Shown: piece by piece, positions 6,754-13,792 of the stretch
How positions within the stretch are numbered: position 1 is the first letter of the stretch
Layout of the letters: every line of letters starts with the position of its first letter
Position numbers and translations under genes: made by a program
The notes under the pieces: model-generated
Told to the model about the DNA's origin: nothing
Databases searched by the model: none
Seen by the model: the letters and a program-made list of their open reading frames with translations, nothing else
DNA from: Acetatifactor sp.
GTDB taxonomy: Bacteria; Bacillota; Clostridia; Lachnospirales; Lachnospiraceae
DNA: 29,366 nucleotides
NCBI GenBank assembly: GCA_016293615.1
Contig: JAEDDX010000030.1
Coordinates: 1-29,366 of the forward strand
Direction: 5' to 3'

Positions 6754-9700
6754 AAAAACAGAACATATTCTATCGAAGAGAGATCGCGCTGGATGAGTTT
6801 ATTCTGACATTAAAGTATCTCATGCCCGCGCAGGAGATCGAGCATGTCAGCGGCTTGTGCGGAAGCAGGGTCCTGACGGAGCGGCCCAGCGAGGAAGCGA
6901 TTTCCGACCTGTTTCGACGCGCCGTAAAGCACAAGGTCTTCGTTGCGGAGGGCAAGGATGTGCGCATCAGCACAGACATCTACCGCTACGCGAACACCTG
7001 GATTCACGCCGAAAAGGTTTTGACCTTCCACAAACCGTCTTATCACGGAAAGAAGCTCATCACCTTCAGCGGCGTCTGCGGGGCGTTTCTTGCGACGATT
7101 CAGGATGATACGAAGAACAAAATCGTCCTGATGATGGACGATGACCCGGAGCTTCTGTATGCGGAAGTGAAGGAATTGCTGTGGGAGAAGGATGTCAACA
7201 AACAGTACCGCCCCAAGCAGGCGAAGAAGGAGCTGGCGGGCAAGGGGATCGATGCCTGTTTTACGCTGGATCATGTCTTCCAGCTGACCGCCCTGCCCCT
7301 GGAAAATCAGACGGGACAGCCCTGCGGGCAGGCGAAGACCTTCCATGTAGGAAAGGAAGAGTTCGAACTGTTGAACGGTGAGCTTGCACCCGGCTGTACC
7401 ATTGAGAAATATTTCAATGATAAGCTGGATGAAATGCTCCTTGCCATGATCCGCGAGTACTGTACCACACAGTTCCAGGCGCCTCCCGGCTATAAGCCTC
7501 CGGCTGAGGACAAGGAACCCTATACGCGGTACAGCTATGTAAAACTGACTTCCTCGGAGAAATTCCCCAAGAAGCTCTCACAGATGCTTGTGATGCAGAC
7601 CAAGACGATGGCAAAACAGGCGCTGAACTGGAAGAGGCTTCTGCTGTCTGTCGGCGGGAAGCTGTTGATCGCAGCTCTGGTCGTGTTCTGGAATCTGTAT
7701 GGTCTGTGCTACCTAAACGATACCTTTCGCATCGATGAAAATTCGTTTCTGGGAAACGCAACGGCTTATCTGTTCGGCGGAACCCTGGGCCGGGGGCAGA
7801 TCAAGGGACTGCAGAATCTGGACATCGGAAAATCGATGCTGCTGTCGGTATCCTTTTATGCGCTCGTCGGTCTGGCGTTTCAGTGCATCTGCAGGGATCT
7901 GTTCCACGGAAAGCTTTTGTCCTTTTTGAAAGGACTTTTCACTTTCCCCAAGAGTCTGCGCACATATGGGGAGACGACGCAGCGGAGCTTTGGCTTCTAC
8001 TTCTGGTCCACGATGTTTCTGGTCATCCCCGTCGGATTCTTCCTCTTTAACCCGTTTACGATTGCGCTGATGGGACTTATGCTGGTCTTCTCCAGCGTCA
8101 AGCAGGATGGCAGTATGATCTCGGTGCCGCTGATGGTGTATTCCTGCGCCGGACATTACCGGAAGGTCGAGGAGGGAAAACAGAAGGAGCCCTTGTTTGC
8201 GCAGATTCAGCTTCGGGTCTTCTCCTTCGGAACCGGCCTGTTACTATATTCTGTGATCAACGCCCTTTGCTGGTTTCTCTTCGGTTATGCGCTTTGGGCG
8301 AGAATTGTTGCGTCTGTTCTGCTGCTGATACTCGCCTTTATTCAGTTAGGCATTGTTAAGATCGAAAGGCCCCAAAAGGCCGCATCGCTGCTGGTGATGC
8401 TTGCAATCGGTGCAGCAGTGATTCTGGCAATGCAAAGCGGCGTCAGTGTGTTTGCCGATGATGGCGGATGGAGTGAATCCGGGCGCACACTCGCAGGACT
8501 GTTCCAAAACAGCGGGTTCGCGGAGGTGCTGGGATTCTCGGCGGTATTGGGGCTGGCGGCATTTGTCGGAGCCTGTACCTTCGGGCTTGCTCTGGTTCCT
8601 GCAGCGGTAGCGGCAGGTCTGGTCGGCGGCGGAGCGTTTGCCTGGTCTGCAACGACCGAGACCGGAAGAGCGACAGCCAGCATCTTTATATTGGGAGATT
8701 ACAGCCCTTATGCCGACAACGAGACGGCGGGTTACATTGCGGGCGGACTGAATCTGGCGGTTGGATTCGTGCCGGGCATCTCGGAAGTCTGGGGCATGAC
8801 AACCGGTATCAGGGATGCCCATTATGATTTCTCCAATGGTAATTATCTGAGCGGTATACTGGATGTGGCCTGCTTTGGATTGAGTGCGAAAGGACTTAAG
8901 GGCGGACTCAAGACTGCCGGACAGGCAGTGGCTACCGCGGGTGCGAAGACCTGGGTTGGTCAGAATGTTTCCAAGCAGTTTGTAAACGGTGTGAACGATG
9001 CAGCAGATGATATACTGAGAGGTGCAGGCGGCTCTGCGGATGATGCGACGAGGGCGGTGCAGAGAGCCATGGGCGGTACGGCAGACGACGCTGTGAGAGC
9101 AACGCAGGCAACAGCCGGCTCTGCGGATGATGCGACGAGGGCGGTGCAGAGAGCCATGGGCGGTACGGCAGACGACGCCGTGAGAGCAACGCAGGCAACA
9201 GTTGGCTCTGCGGACGATGCGGTGAGAGCGGTGCAGAGTGCTGCTCCGAAGACATTCAGCCAACAGGTTGCCGATGCTTCCAGGCAGTTGGGATACGATA
9301 CTGCGACAGAGATTATGACTGAGCAGACTGCGAGAGTCTGGTCCAATCCGGTCGTGAATAAAGTGGCCTCCTATCAGGCGAAGCGCCAGATTACAAAGAA
9401 TCTGACAAAACCCATGAGCGACGCTTTGTCGGATGCGGCAGGAAAATATGTGAAGGATGCTGCGAAGAGCAATGCGGAGCAGCTTGTTGCGTCTAAGTTG
9501 ACTAAGGCGGCAGACGGGAAAATACACGAATTGGCTGATTTGATCAGCTCCGGCGGGCAGACGCCAGCAGGCGGTAGTCCGATGCCCTCCGGAGGATATG
9601 TACCTCCAAGCGGCGGAGGATACATACCTCCAAGCGGCGGACAGGTTCCTCCAAGCGGCGGAGGATACATACCTCCAAGCGGTGGACAGGTTCCTCCAAA

Positions 9701-10184
9701 CGGCGGAGGATATATACCTCCAAACGGAGGCACGATTCCGCCGAATGGCAGTCCGATACCTCCCGGCAGCGGAACGATACCCTCGACAGGGAGCAGTATT
9801 CCTGCAGATGCCCGGACAGGGATCGGTGCAGGCGCCCAAACCGGAATTGAAGCAGATGCTCAGTCAGGAATCGAAGCAGGCGTACAGGCGGGAGTCGAAT
9901 CGAGTACCCAGACCGGAATCGGTGCAGGCGCCCGGGCCGGGGCTGAAGCCGGTGCGCAGGCAGTGCCTGCGCTCGAGCCGGAGCTGCTCGGGGCTGCCGA
10001 TGTGCAGGAGATCATGCAGGAGATGACAGACGATGAACTTCGCGAGCTGGTTGATTATCTGGCAAGCGGTGAGGTCGGCATCGACGAACAACTGAAGGGT
10101 ATGTTGGAAAAGCTGACGGAATACATGCAGAAGGAAACGATACTGCTCGACAGAGAGCATATCCTTTCACTTCTTCAGAACTAA
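6750..10184 (+). CDS. Large multi-domain membrane protein with repeats and Gly/Pro-rich tail, function unknown
   Basis: A 1144-residue protein I cannot assign to a named family. Residues 1-295 look soluble and cytoplasmic. Hydrophobic segments fall at about 298-320, 362-381, 417-450, 487-535, 543-562 and 595-632. Residues 640-720 contain GYIAGGLNLAVGFVPGISEV and ILDVACFGLSAKGLKGG, which recall the linker placed before toxin domains in polymorphic toxins. A 29-residue unit starting GSADDATRAVQ is then repeated (about 761-830), followed by an Ala/Lys-rich helical part (about 840-930), a Gly/Pro/Tyr repeat (about 939-1010), a TGIGAGAQ-type repeat (about 1022-1070) and an acidic helical tail. No recognisable toxin domain ends it. 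The ATG overlaps the propeller gene stop (6750-6753) after GAGG; a strong terminator follows. Confidence 0.85.
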   Translation: MKKQNIFYRREIALDEFILTLKYLMPAQEIEHVSGLCGSRVLTERPSEEAISDLFRRAVKHKVFVAEGKDVRISTDIYRYANTWIHAEKVLTFHKPSYHGKKLITFSGVCGAFLATIQDDTKNKIVLMMDDDPELLYAEVKELLWEKDVNKQYRPKQAKKELAGKGIDACFTLDHVFQLTALPLENQTGQPCGQAKTFHVGKEEFELLNGELAPGCTIEKYFNDKLDEMLLAMIREYCTTQFQAPPGYKPPAEDKEPYTRYSYVKLTSSEKFPKKLSQMLVMQTKTMAKQALNWKRLLLSVGGKLLIAALVVFWNLYGLCYLNDTFRIDENSFLGNATAYLFGGTLGRGQIKGLQNLDIGKSMLLSVSFYALVGLAFQCICRDLFHGKLLSFLKGLFTFPKSLRTYGETTQRSFGFYFWSTMFLVIPVGFFLFNPFTIALMGLMLVFSSVKQDGSMISVPLMVYSCAGHYRKVEEGKQKEPLFAQIQLRVFSFGTGLLLYSVINALCWFLFGYALWARIVASVLLLILAFIQLGIVKIERPQKAASLLVMLAIGAAVILAMQSGVSVFADDGGWSESGRTLAGLFQNSGFAEVLGFSAVLGLAAFVGACTFGLALVPAAVAAGLVGGGAFAWSATTETGRATASIFILGDYSPYADNETAGYIAGGLNLAVGFVPGISEVWGMTTGIRDAHYDFSNGNYLSGILDVACFGLSAKGLKGGLKTAGQAVATAGAKTWVGQNVSKQFVNGVNDAADDILRGAGGSADDATRAVQRAMGGTADDAVRATQATAGSADDATRAVQRAMGGTADDAVRATQATVGSADDAVRAVQSAAPKTFSQQVADASRQLGYDTATEIMTEQTARVWSNPVVNKVASYQAKRQITKNLTKPMSDALSDAAGKYVKDAAKSNAEQLVASKLTKAADGKIHELADLISSGGQTPAGGSPMPSGGYVPPSGGGYIPPSGGQVPPSGGGYIPPSGGQVPPNGGGYIPPNGGTIPPNGSPIPPGSGTIPSTGSSIPADARTGIGAGAQTGIEADAQSGIEAGVQAGVESSTQTGIGAGARAGAEAGAQAVPALEPELLGAADVQEIMQEMTDDELRELVDYLASGEVGIDEQLKGMLEKLTEYMQKETILLDREHILSLLQN
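9030..9240 (+). repeat. 87-bp in-frame tandem repeat
   Basis: Two consecutive 87-bp units begin at 9030 and 9117, and a third partial unit begins at 9204. Units one and two are almost identical at DNA level, so the duplication is recent or kept uniform by conversion. Each unit encodes 29 residues made of two related halves, GSADDATRAVQRAM and GGTADDAVRATQATA. The predicted structure is amphipathic helix. Confidence 0.92.
9593..9738 (+). repeat. Gly/Pro-rich in-frame repeat
   Basis: A unit of about 45 bp, encoding PPSGGGYIPPSGGQV, recurs about three times with mild decay (SGG becomes NGG later). It forms a flexible, probably disordered segment of the large membrane protein. Similar Gly/Pro/Tyr tracts occur in wall-spanning or adhesive segments of surface proteins. 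Confidence 0.88.
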
Positions 10185-10188
10185 AAGG

Positions 10189-10223
10189 AACCCCTATCGG
10201 AGCAACACACTCCGATAGGGGTT
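10189..10223 (+). terminator. Intrinsic terminator of the five-gene ABC operon
   Basis: AACCCCTATCGGAG (10189-10202) pairs perfectly over 14 bp with CTCCGATAGGGGTT (10210-10223) around a 7-nt loop. It begins 5 nt after the last stop codon and is followed by a T-rich but interrupted tail. Confidence 0.85.
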
Positions 10224-10259
10224 TACTTTAGCTTTATGGGACAATTCCTCCGATCAGGC

Positions 10260-10295
10260 AAAAAACGCTCCGCGAGGATGCACACTCGCGCGAGC
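10260..10295 (-). terminator. Intrinsic terminator for the minus-strand radical SAM gene
   Basis: On the minus strand GCTCGCGCGAG pairs imperfectly with CTCGCGGAGC around an 8-nt loop, and the hairpin is followed by six T residues (plus-strand AAAAAA at 10260-10265). It lies about 140 nt beyond the stop codon of the radical SAM gene and faces the operon terminator on the other strand. Confidence 0.65.
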
Positions 10296-10296
10296 T

Positions 10297-10357
10297 GAAA
10301 CAGACCGCACTTACAATCGAGCCCGGTGCGAACAGAAACAGGCCGCACTTACGATCG
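10297..10357. repeat. Short imperfect direct repeat in an intergenic region
   Basis: A stretch of about 24 bp starting GAAACAGACCGCACTTAC at 10297 recurs at 10335 with about three changes, 38 bp apart. A separate short hairpin, CTTTGTTT/AAACAAAG, lies at about 10402-10420. No ORF fits between 10185 and 10437; apart from two terminators the purpose of this stretch is unclear. Confidence 0.55.
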
Positions 10358-10437
10358 TGCCAGACATGAGAGCTCCGCGATGGAAACGATTGGAAAGAAT
10401 GCTTTGTTTGCCAAACAAAGAAACGAGAGATTCTAAC

Positions 10438-11355
10438 CTACAGTCCCTCACAGTTAAAATCCGGAATAAAGCTTTCCTTGGCGGTCTCGCCCTCCTGGAT
10501 AAAGCCCTGCACGATGCCGAGCCTTTCCGCGAAACGGACGACGCGGTCATATTCTTCCGCGGTCACGCGGCGGTTCAGTTCCGGTATCCCTTCCACATGG
10601 GGAAGAGGAGTATACTGGTTCATGATGCTGATGTAGATTTGATTTCCATAGGTTTCGTGGAGATATCGCAGCACCTTTTTGGAATCCTTCACCTGTCCGG
10701 GCAGGACTAAGTGGCGGACGATGATGCCGCGCTTCATCAAACCGGTGGCTTCGTCTATCTGTGGTGGACCTGCCTGGCGAACCATTTCTGCAATTGCGGC
10801 AGAAGCCTTCTCAAAATAGTCCGGTGCAAAGGAATACTTCGCGGAAAGCTCCGGGGATACATATTTCAGGTCGGGCAGCCAGATGTCGACCAGCCCTTCC
10901 AACAATCGAAGTGAGGAAACCTCTTCATAGCTTCCGGTGTTGTAGACGACAGGGATGGAGAGCCCCTTTTGTCCGGCGAGCTCGAGCGCACAGACGACCT
11001 GCGGCAGGAAATGCCCGGCTGTGACCAGATTGATGTTGACTGCGCCCTTCTGCTCCAATTCAAAGAACAGGTCGCACAGCCTTCCGACGGAGATATCCCT
11101 GCCGGTCAGGCCGGCGGCGATGGAGTGATTCTGGCAGAAGACGCACTTCAGATTACAGCCCGAAAAGAAGATTGCGCCTGAGCCGGCAGTACCGCTGATG
11201 CAGGGTTCTTCCCAGAAATGCAGAGCAGCCCTGGCGGCGGAAAGGGCTGCGCCGGCGCCGCAGTAGCCTGCTTTTCCGGCACTTCTGTCGGCGTGACAGT
11301 GCCTTGGACACAGAGTGCAGTCAGACATATAGGCAGTGATTTCTTCCGGCTTCAC
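10438..11355 (-). CDS. Radical SAM protein, PflX-like (COG1313 type)
   Basis: A 305-residue radical SAM enzyme. The cluster motif is CNLKCVFC, giving Cys67, Cys71 and Cys74 in the CX3CX2C pattern of pyruvate formate-lyase activases. An N-terminal cysteine set (Cys13, Cys16, Cys20, Cys32) precedes it, as in the uncharacterised PflX/COG1313 group. The phrases VYNTGSYE and DIWLPDLKY are typical of that group. The target is unknown; a glycyl-radical activating role is only suggested by kinship. The GTG start at 11355 is supported by a strong AGGAGG on the minus strand. It lies 82 nt downstream of the serpin gene on the same strand and may share its transcript. Confidence 0.88.
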   Translation of the reverse strand: MKPEEITAYMSDCTLCPRHCHADRSAGKAGYCGAGAALSAARAALHFWEEPCISGTAGSGAIFFSGCNLKCVFCQNHSIAAGLTGRDISVGRLCDLFFELEQKGAVNINLVTAGHFLPQVVCALELAGQKGLSIPVVYNTGSYEEVSSLRLLEGLVDIWLPDLKYVSPELSAKYSFAPDYFEKASAAIAEMVRQAGPPQIDEATGLMKRGIIVRHLVLPGQVKDSKKVLRYLHETYGNQIYISIMNQYTPLPHVEGIPELNRRVTAEEYDRVVRFAERLGIVQGFIQEGETAKESFIPDFNCEGL

Positions 11356-11437
11356 AGCGTCCCTCCTCCTTTCATAACACAGATCCTTTTATCACATAGT
11401 CCGGGTAGTCCGACGGGATGAGACCGGCTTGCTTCGA

Positions 11438-12790
11438 CTATTCGATCACCTTTCCGACAAACAGGATCTTATCATAGAGACTGTCATAGATGAGGAAAGC
11501 AAAGGGGCGGTCTAAGTAGACTTCTTTGACTTCCTTCGGCTTCTCAATAGCAGCACTTTCACATTTGGTGAAGATGGCTGTGACAGCAGCGGCGCGCGTG
11601 CCGTTTTCGTCCAGCTCGATTTTGCACTTTTGCAGGATGTCGTCGATATAGGTCACTTCACCCGGTTCCATCTCGATCATACCATCGAGCTCGGAATGAT
11701 TCCTGTCAAACGTAAGATTAACGCCCTGTGCCTGCAGAATACGGTTGATGCTTTTGCTCATGGTGGAGGTCTCGAAGTTCAGTTTCGGCATGCAGGCTCT
11801 CACATCATACTCCTTCGTCTCGGAGGCGAGGAGACTCTGCAGATCCAGATCGCTGATGGTAAACTCTCCCTCCTCCTTCGGAAGGATGCCGATGAAGCGG
11901 AAGCCGTTGTAATAGTTTTGGGCAAAGGCGGTCGCCCTGTCGTTCTCGTAGTAGGTGCCGGTGCCCGCGAACAGCATTTCCCGGGTATCGCTGTCTCCGG
12001 CGAAATTCGTAAAGTCGTGTTCCCTGCAATTCCAGCTGTCTTGCCAGGGAGACTCAAAGTACAGGGAATTGATGAGGATGGTCGCCAGATCCTCGGAGAG
12101 CATATTCGGGGTGACGATCTCGGGGATGAGACCGTTCGTCTTCTCTTCACACCAGGCATTGATCTTTTTCGCAGTCTTGTCGGTGTCGGTTTTGAAATCC
12201 ACGGCCTGAGCCTGCGCCTGATAGTATGTCTGCACAGCCTCCCGGAAGCTGTCCTGCAATTTCCTGTTCTCATTCACCCAGACAGAGTTGGCGAGCTGAT
12301 AACGGAAGGTGTAGGGGGATTCCGGGAGCCCCGTGTCTGTTTTGGCGGTCAGATTCTGCGCATATTGGAGATATTCACTCGCCTCTTCGCGGTAGTTGCT
12401 GCCGCCCAAGTACGCATAGAGCTCCTCCGCGGTCTGCCCGGAGGCACCCTCCGCGACGAGACCGAGAGCAAGATTCAGGGACAGAGGACTTACTATGGTA
12501 TTTGCGCCGTTCTGCGCATAGATTGTATCGATGAAAAGGGAAGCCTGCGCATACGGGTCAGCCGGGTTCCTGTCGTCAGAGTCTCCGGCCGGCTGTGCTG
12601 TGCTTCCTCCGGGAGCGTCTGCCACCGGCTGTATTGTGCTTTCGGCGGGAGCGTCTTGTGTCGGCTCGGACACGGCCGGCCGGGACTGTGAAACAGTCGG
12701 CTCCCCGGGAAGAGAAGGAGCTGCGGCGTTTCCGCAGGCGCCGAGAACCATGCTGATGACAGAGAGTATGAGAAATGCTTTTCGTTTCAT
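11438..12790 (-). CDS. Serpin-family lipoprotein (protease inhibitor)
   Basis: A 450-residue secreted serpin. The N-terminus has a basic start, a hydrophobic stretch and VLGAC, making Cys19 the lipid-anchored residue. A Pro/Ser/Thr/Ala-rich linker with short repeats (about 20-80) tethers the serpin fold. The C-terminus carries the serpin signature DRPFAFLIYD and ends LFVGKVIE. The reactive-loop hinge reads ENGTRAAAVTA (about 395-405), with the small-residue run expected of inhibitory serpins; the scissile site lies in the following KCESAAIEKPKE region but P1 cannot be fixed by eye. Serpins trap serine or cysteine proteases by cleavage-driven loop insertion. Gut bacteria use them against host or competitor proteases. 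AGAAAGGA precedes the ATG. Confidence 0.92.
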   Translation of the reverse strand: MKRKAFLILSVISMVLGACGNAAAPSLPGEPTVSQSRPAVSEPTQDAPAESTIQPVADAPGGSTAQPAGDSDDRNPADPYAQASLFIDTIYAQNGANTIVSPLSLNLALGLVAEGASGQTAEELYAYLGGSNYREEASEYLQYAQNLTAKTDTGLPESPYTFRYQLANSVWVNENRKLQDSFREAVQTYYQAQAQAVDFKTDTDKTAKKINAWCEEKTNGLIPEIVTPNMLSEDLATILINSLYFESPWQDSWNCREHDFTNFAGDSDTREMLFAGTGTYYENDRATAFAQNYYNGFRFIGILPKEEGEFTISDLDLQSLLASETKEYDVRACMPKLNFETSTMSKSINRILQAQGVNLTFDRNHSELDGMIEMEPGEVTYIDDILQKCKIELDENGTRAAAVTAIFTKCESAAIEKPKEVKEVYLDRPFAFLIYDSLYDKILFVGKVIE

Positions 12791-12929
12791 AATCGTGGAC
12801 CGTCCTTTCTGTATATAAAAAGATTCTAATAAGAGATTCTATCTGATAAGACGAGTTTGCAGCCGGAAAGTTCTGGAAAATTATAAAAACAGTGATTTCA
12901 CAGGTGCTCCTTTTCGACGGAAATACAAA

Positions 12930-13075
12930 GGCCGCACATACGGCGCAACTCCACCCGGCTGCCTCACGGCACATGAAAGGTTCTGCTTAGTGCTGCTTTG
13001 TTCCCAACCTGACACGGTTCGCAGATTCTCATTGCGTGAGACCGAATTTCATCATTGCGCCGCGAATGCACGGCT
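12930..13075 (-). ncRNA. ffs: Signal recognition particle RNA (small bacterial type)
   Basis: On the minus strand the sequence GTCAGG-TTG-GGAA-CAA-AGCAGC matches the invariant apical hairpin of SRP RNA, including the GGAA tetraloop and the symmetric internal loop that binds Ffh. Flanking stems close in order: GTG/CAC, TCTGC/GCAGA, TCACG/CGTGA, and an outer helix in which CGGCGCAA pairs with TTGCGCCG and GCCG with CGGC. The RNA is about 145 nt and is followed by a T-rich stretch. It directs signal-peptide-bearing ribosomes to the membrane with Ffh. Ends are set from the helix and the promoter and may be off by a few bases. Confidence 0.88.
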
Positions 13076-13080
13076 CTATT

Positions 13081-13109
13081 AGTGTATCGGTTTCTGCCAT
13101 ATTTGTCAA
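13081..13109 (-). promoter_or_regulatory. Near-consensus promoter of the SRP RNA
   Basis: Reading the minus strand, TTGACA (13109-13104), a 17-bp spacer and TACACT (13086-13081) form a strong sigma-A promoter. Start is predicted at about 13074-13075, matching the first base of the SRP RNA outer helix. Confidence 0.85.
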
Positions 13110-13148
13110 GGAGAGATTTGCTGCGGCCGCAATCTGCATCAACTTTCC

Positions 13149-13177
13149 TTGCAGACCTTTTTTAGGTATGGTATGGT
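13149..13177 (+). promoter_or_regulatory. Possible promoter for the truncated radical SAM operon
   Basis: TTGCAG (13149-13154), a 17-bp spacer and TATGGT (13172-13177) resemble a moderate promoter on the plus strand, back-to-back with the SRP RNA promoter. It could still drive the two intact genes downstream. Confidence 0.35.
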
Positions 13178-13778
13178 AATAACAGAGAACAAAAGGCTGC
13201 CACAGGCAGATGACATCAAAAGACCTGACATCAAAGAGACCTTTTTATGGCGCGACGGCGACAGAGAGCATCACAACGCGGTGCGCGGCGATACCTATGA
13301 CACCATTCTGAACAACATTGCGGAGGCAACCTCCGACAACATCTGCTTCTATATGGCAATCAATCAGATCAATCAGTCCGTGGTGGGAGAGGTCTGCGAT
13401 CTGGCGAAGGAGACCGCCAATGTCAGGGCAGTGTCCTTCAACTTTCACACACCCTATCCGGACACCCGGGAGCTTGCCCTTACGAAGAGCGAGAAGGCGA
13501 AGTGCTGCGAGGTGATTCGGGCCAAGATGGACGAGGGCTGCCCGGTCTTCAACTTAAAGAGCGCCTTCCCGTATCTGATCGACAACAGCTTCCCGACGCC
13601 CTGCCATCAGTGCGTCGTCATGGAGAACGCGAAGCTCAGCACCTGCGGCAGATGTATCGAGATACCCGGACTGTGCGGGGAATGCGGCTATTTCTTCGTG
13701 GCGGAATACACCCTGCTATTCCGCGGCAACCCGAAAATTGTGTGTGAGATGCTTCGTACTTACCTAAAGTATGTATAG
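13173..13778 (+). pseudogene. 5'-truncated radical SAM gene (C-terminal part only)
   Basis: The recognisable protein runs from GDREHHNAVRGDTYDTILNN (DNA about 13255) to the stop at 13778. It matches the C-terminal half of radical SAM enzymes, with a cysteine-rich end (CHQCV, CGRC, CGECGYF) that in relatives binds an extra cluster. The N-terminal barrel half with the CX3CX2C motif is missing: upstream lie only noncoding sequence and the SRP RNA. The open frame continues back to about 13149, but its first 25-35 codons do not look like the family, and neither the ATG at 13173 nor the alternatives has a ribosome binding site. It stands 14 nt before an intact radical SAM gene, so it was probably first in that operon before a deletion. 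Confidence 0.72.
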
Positions 13779-13792
13779 ACCGGGAGTTATCA

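Noticed and set aside
8346..9839. Open frame of about 497 codons on the minus strand
   Set aside because: It is the mirror of the repeat-rich coding region of the giant membrane protein, is rich in Arg, Ser, His and Cys with no domain, and has no ribosome binding site.
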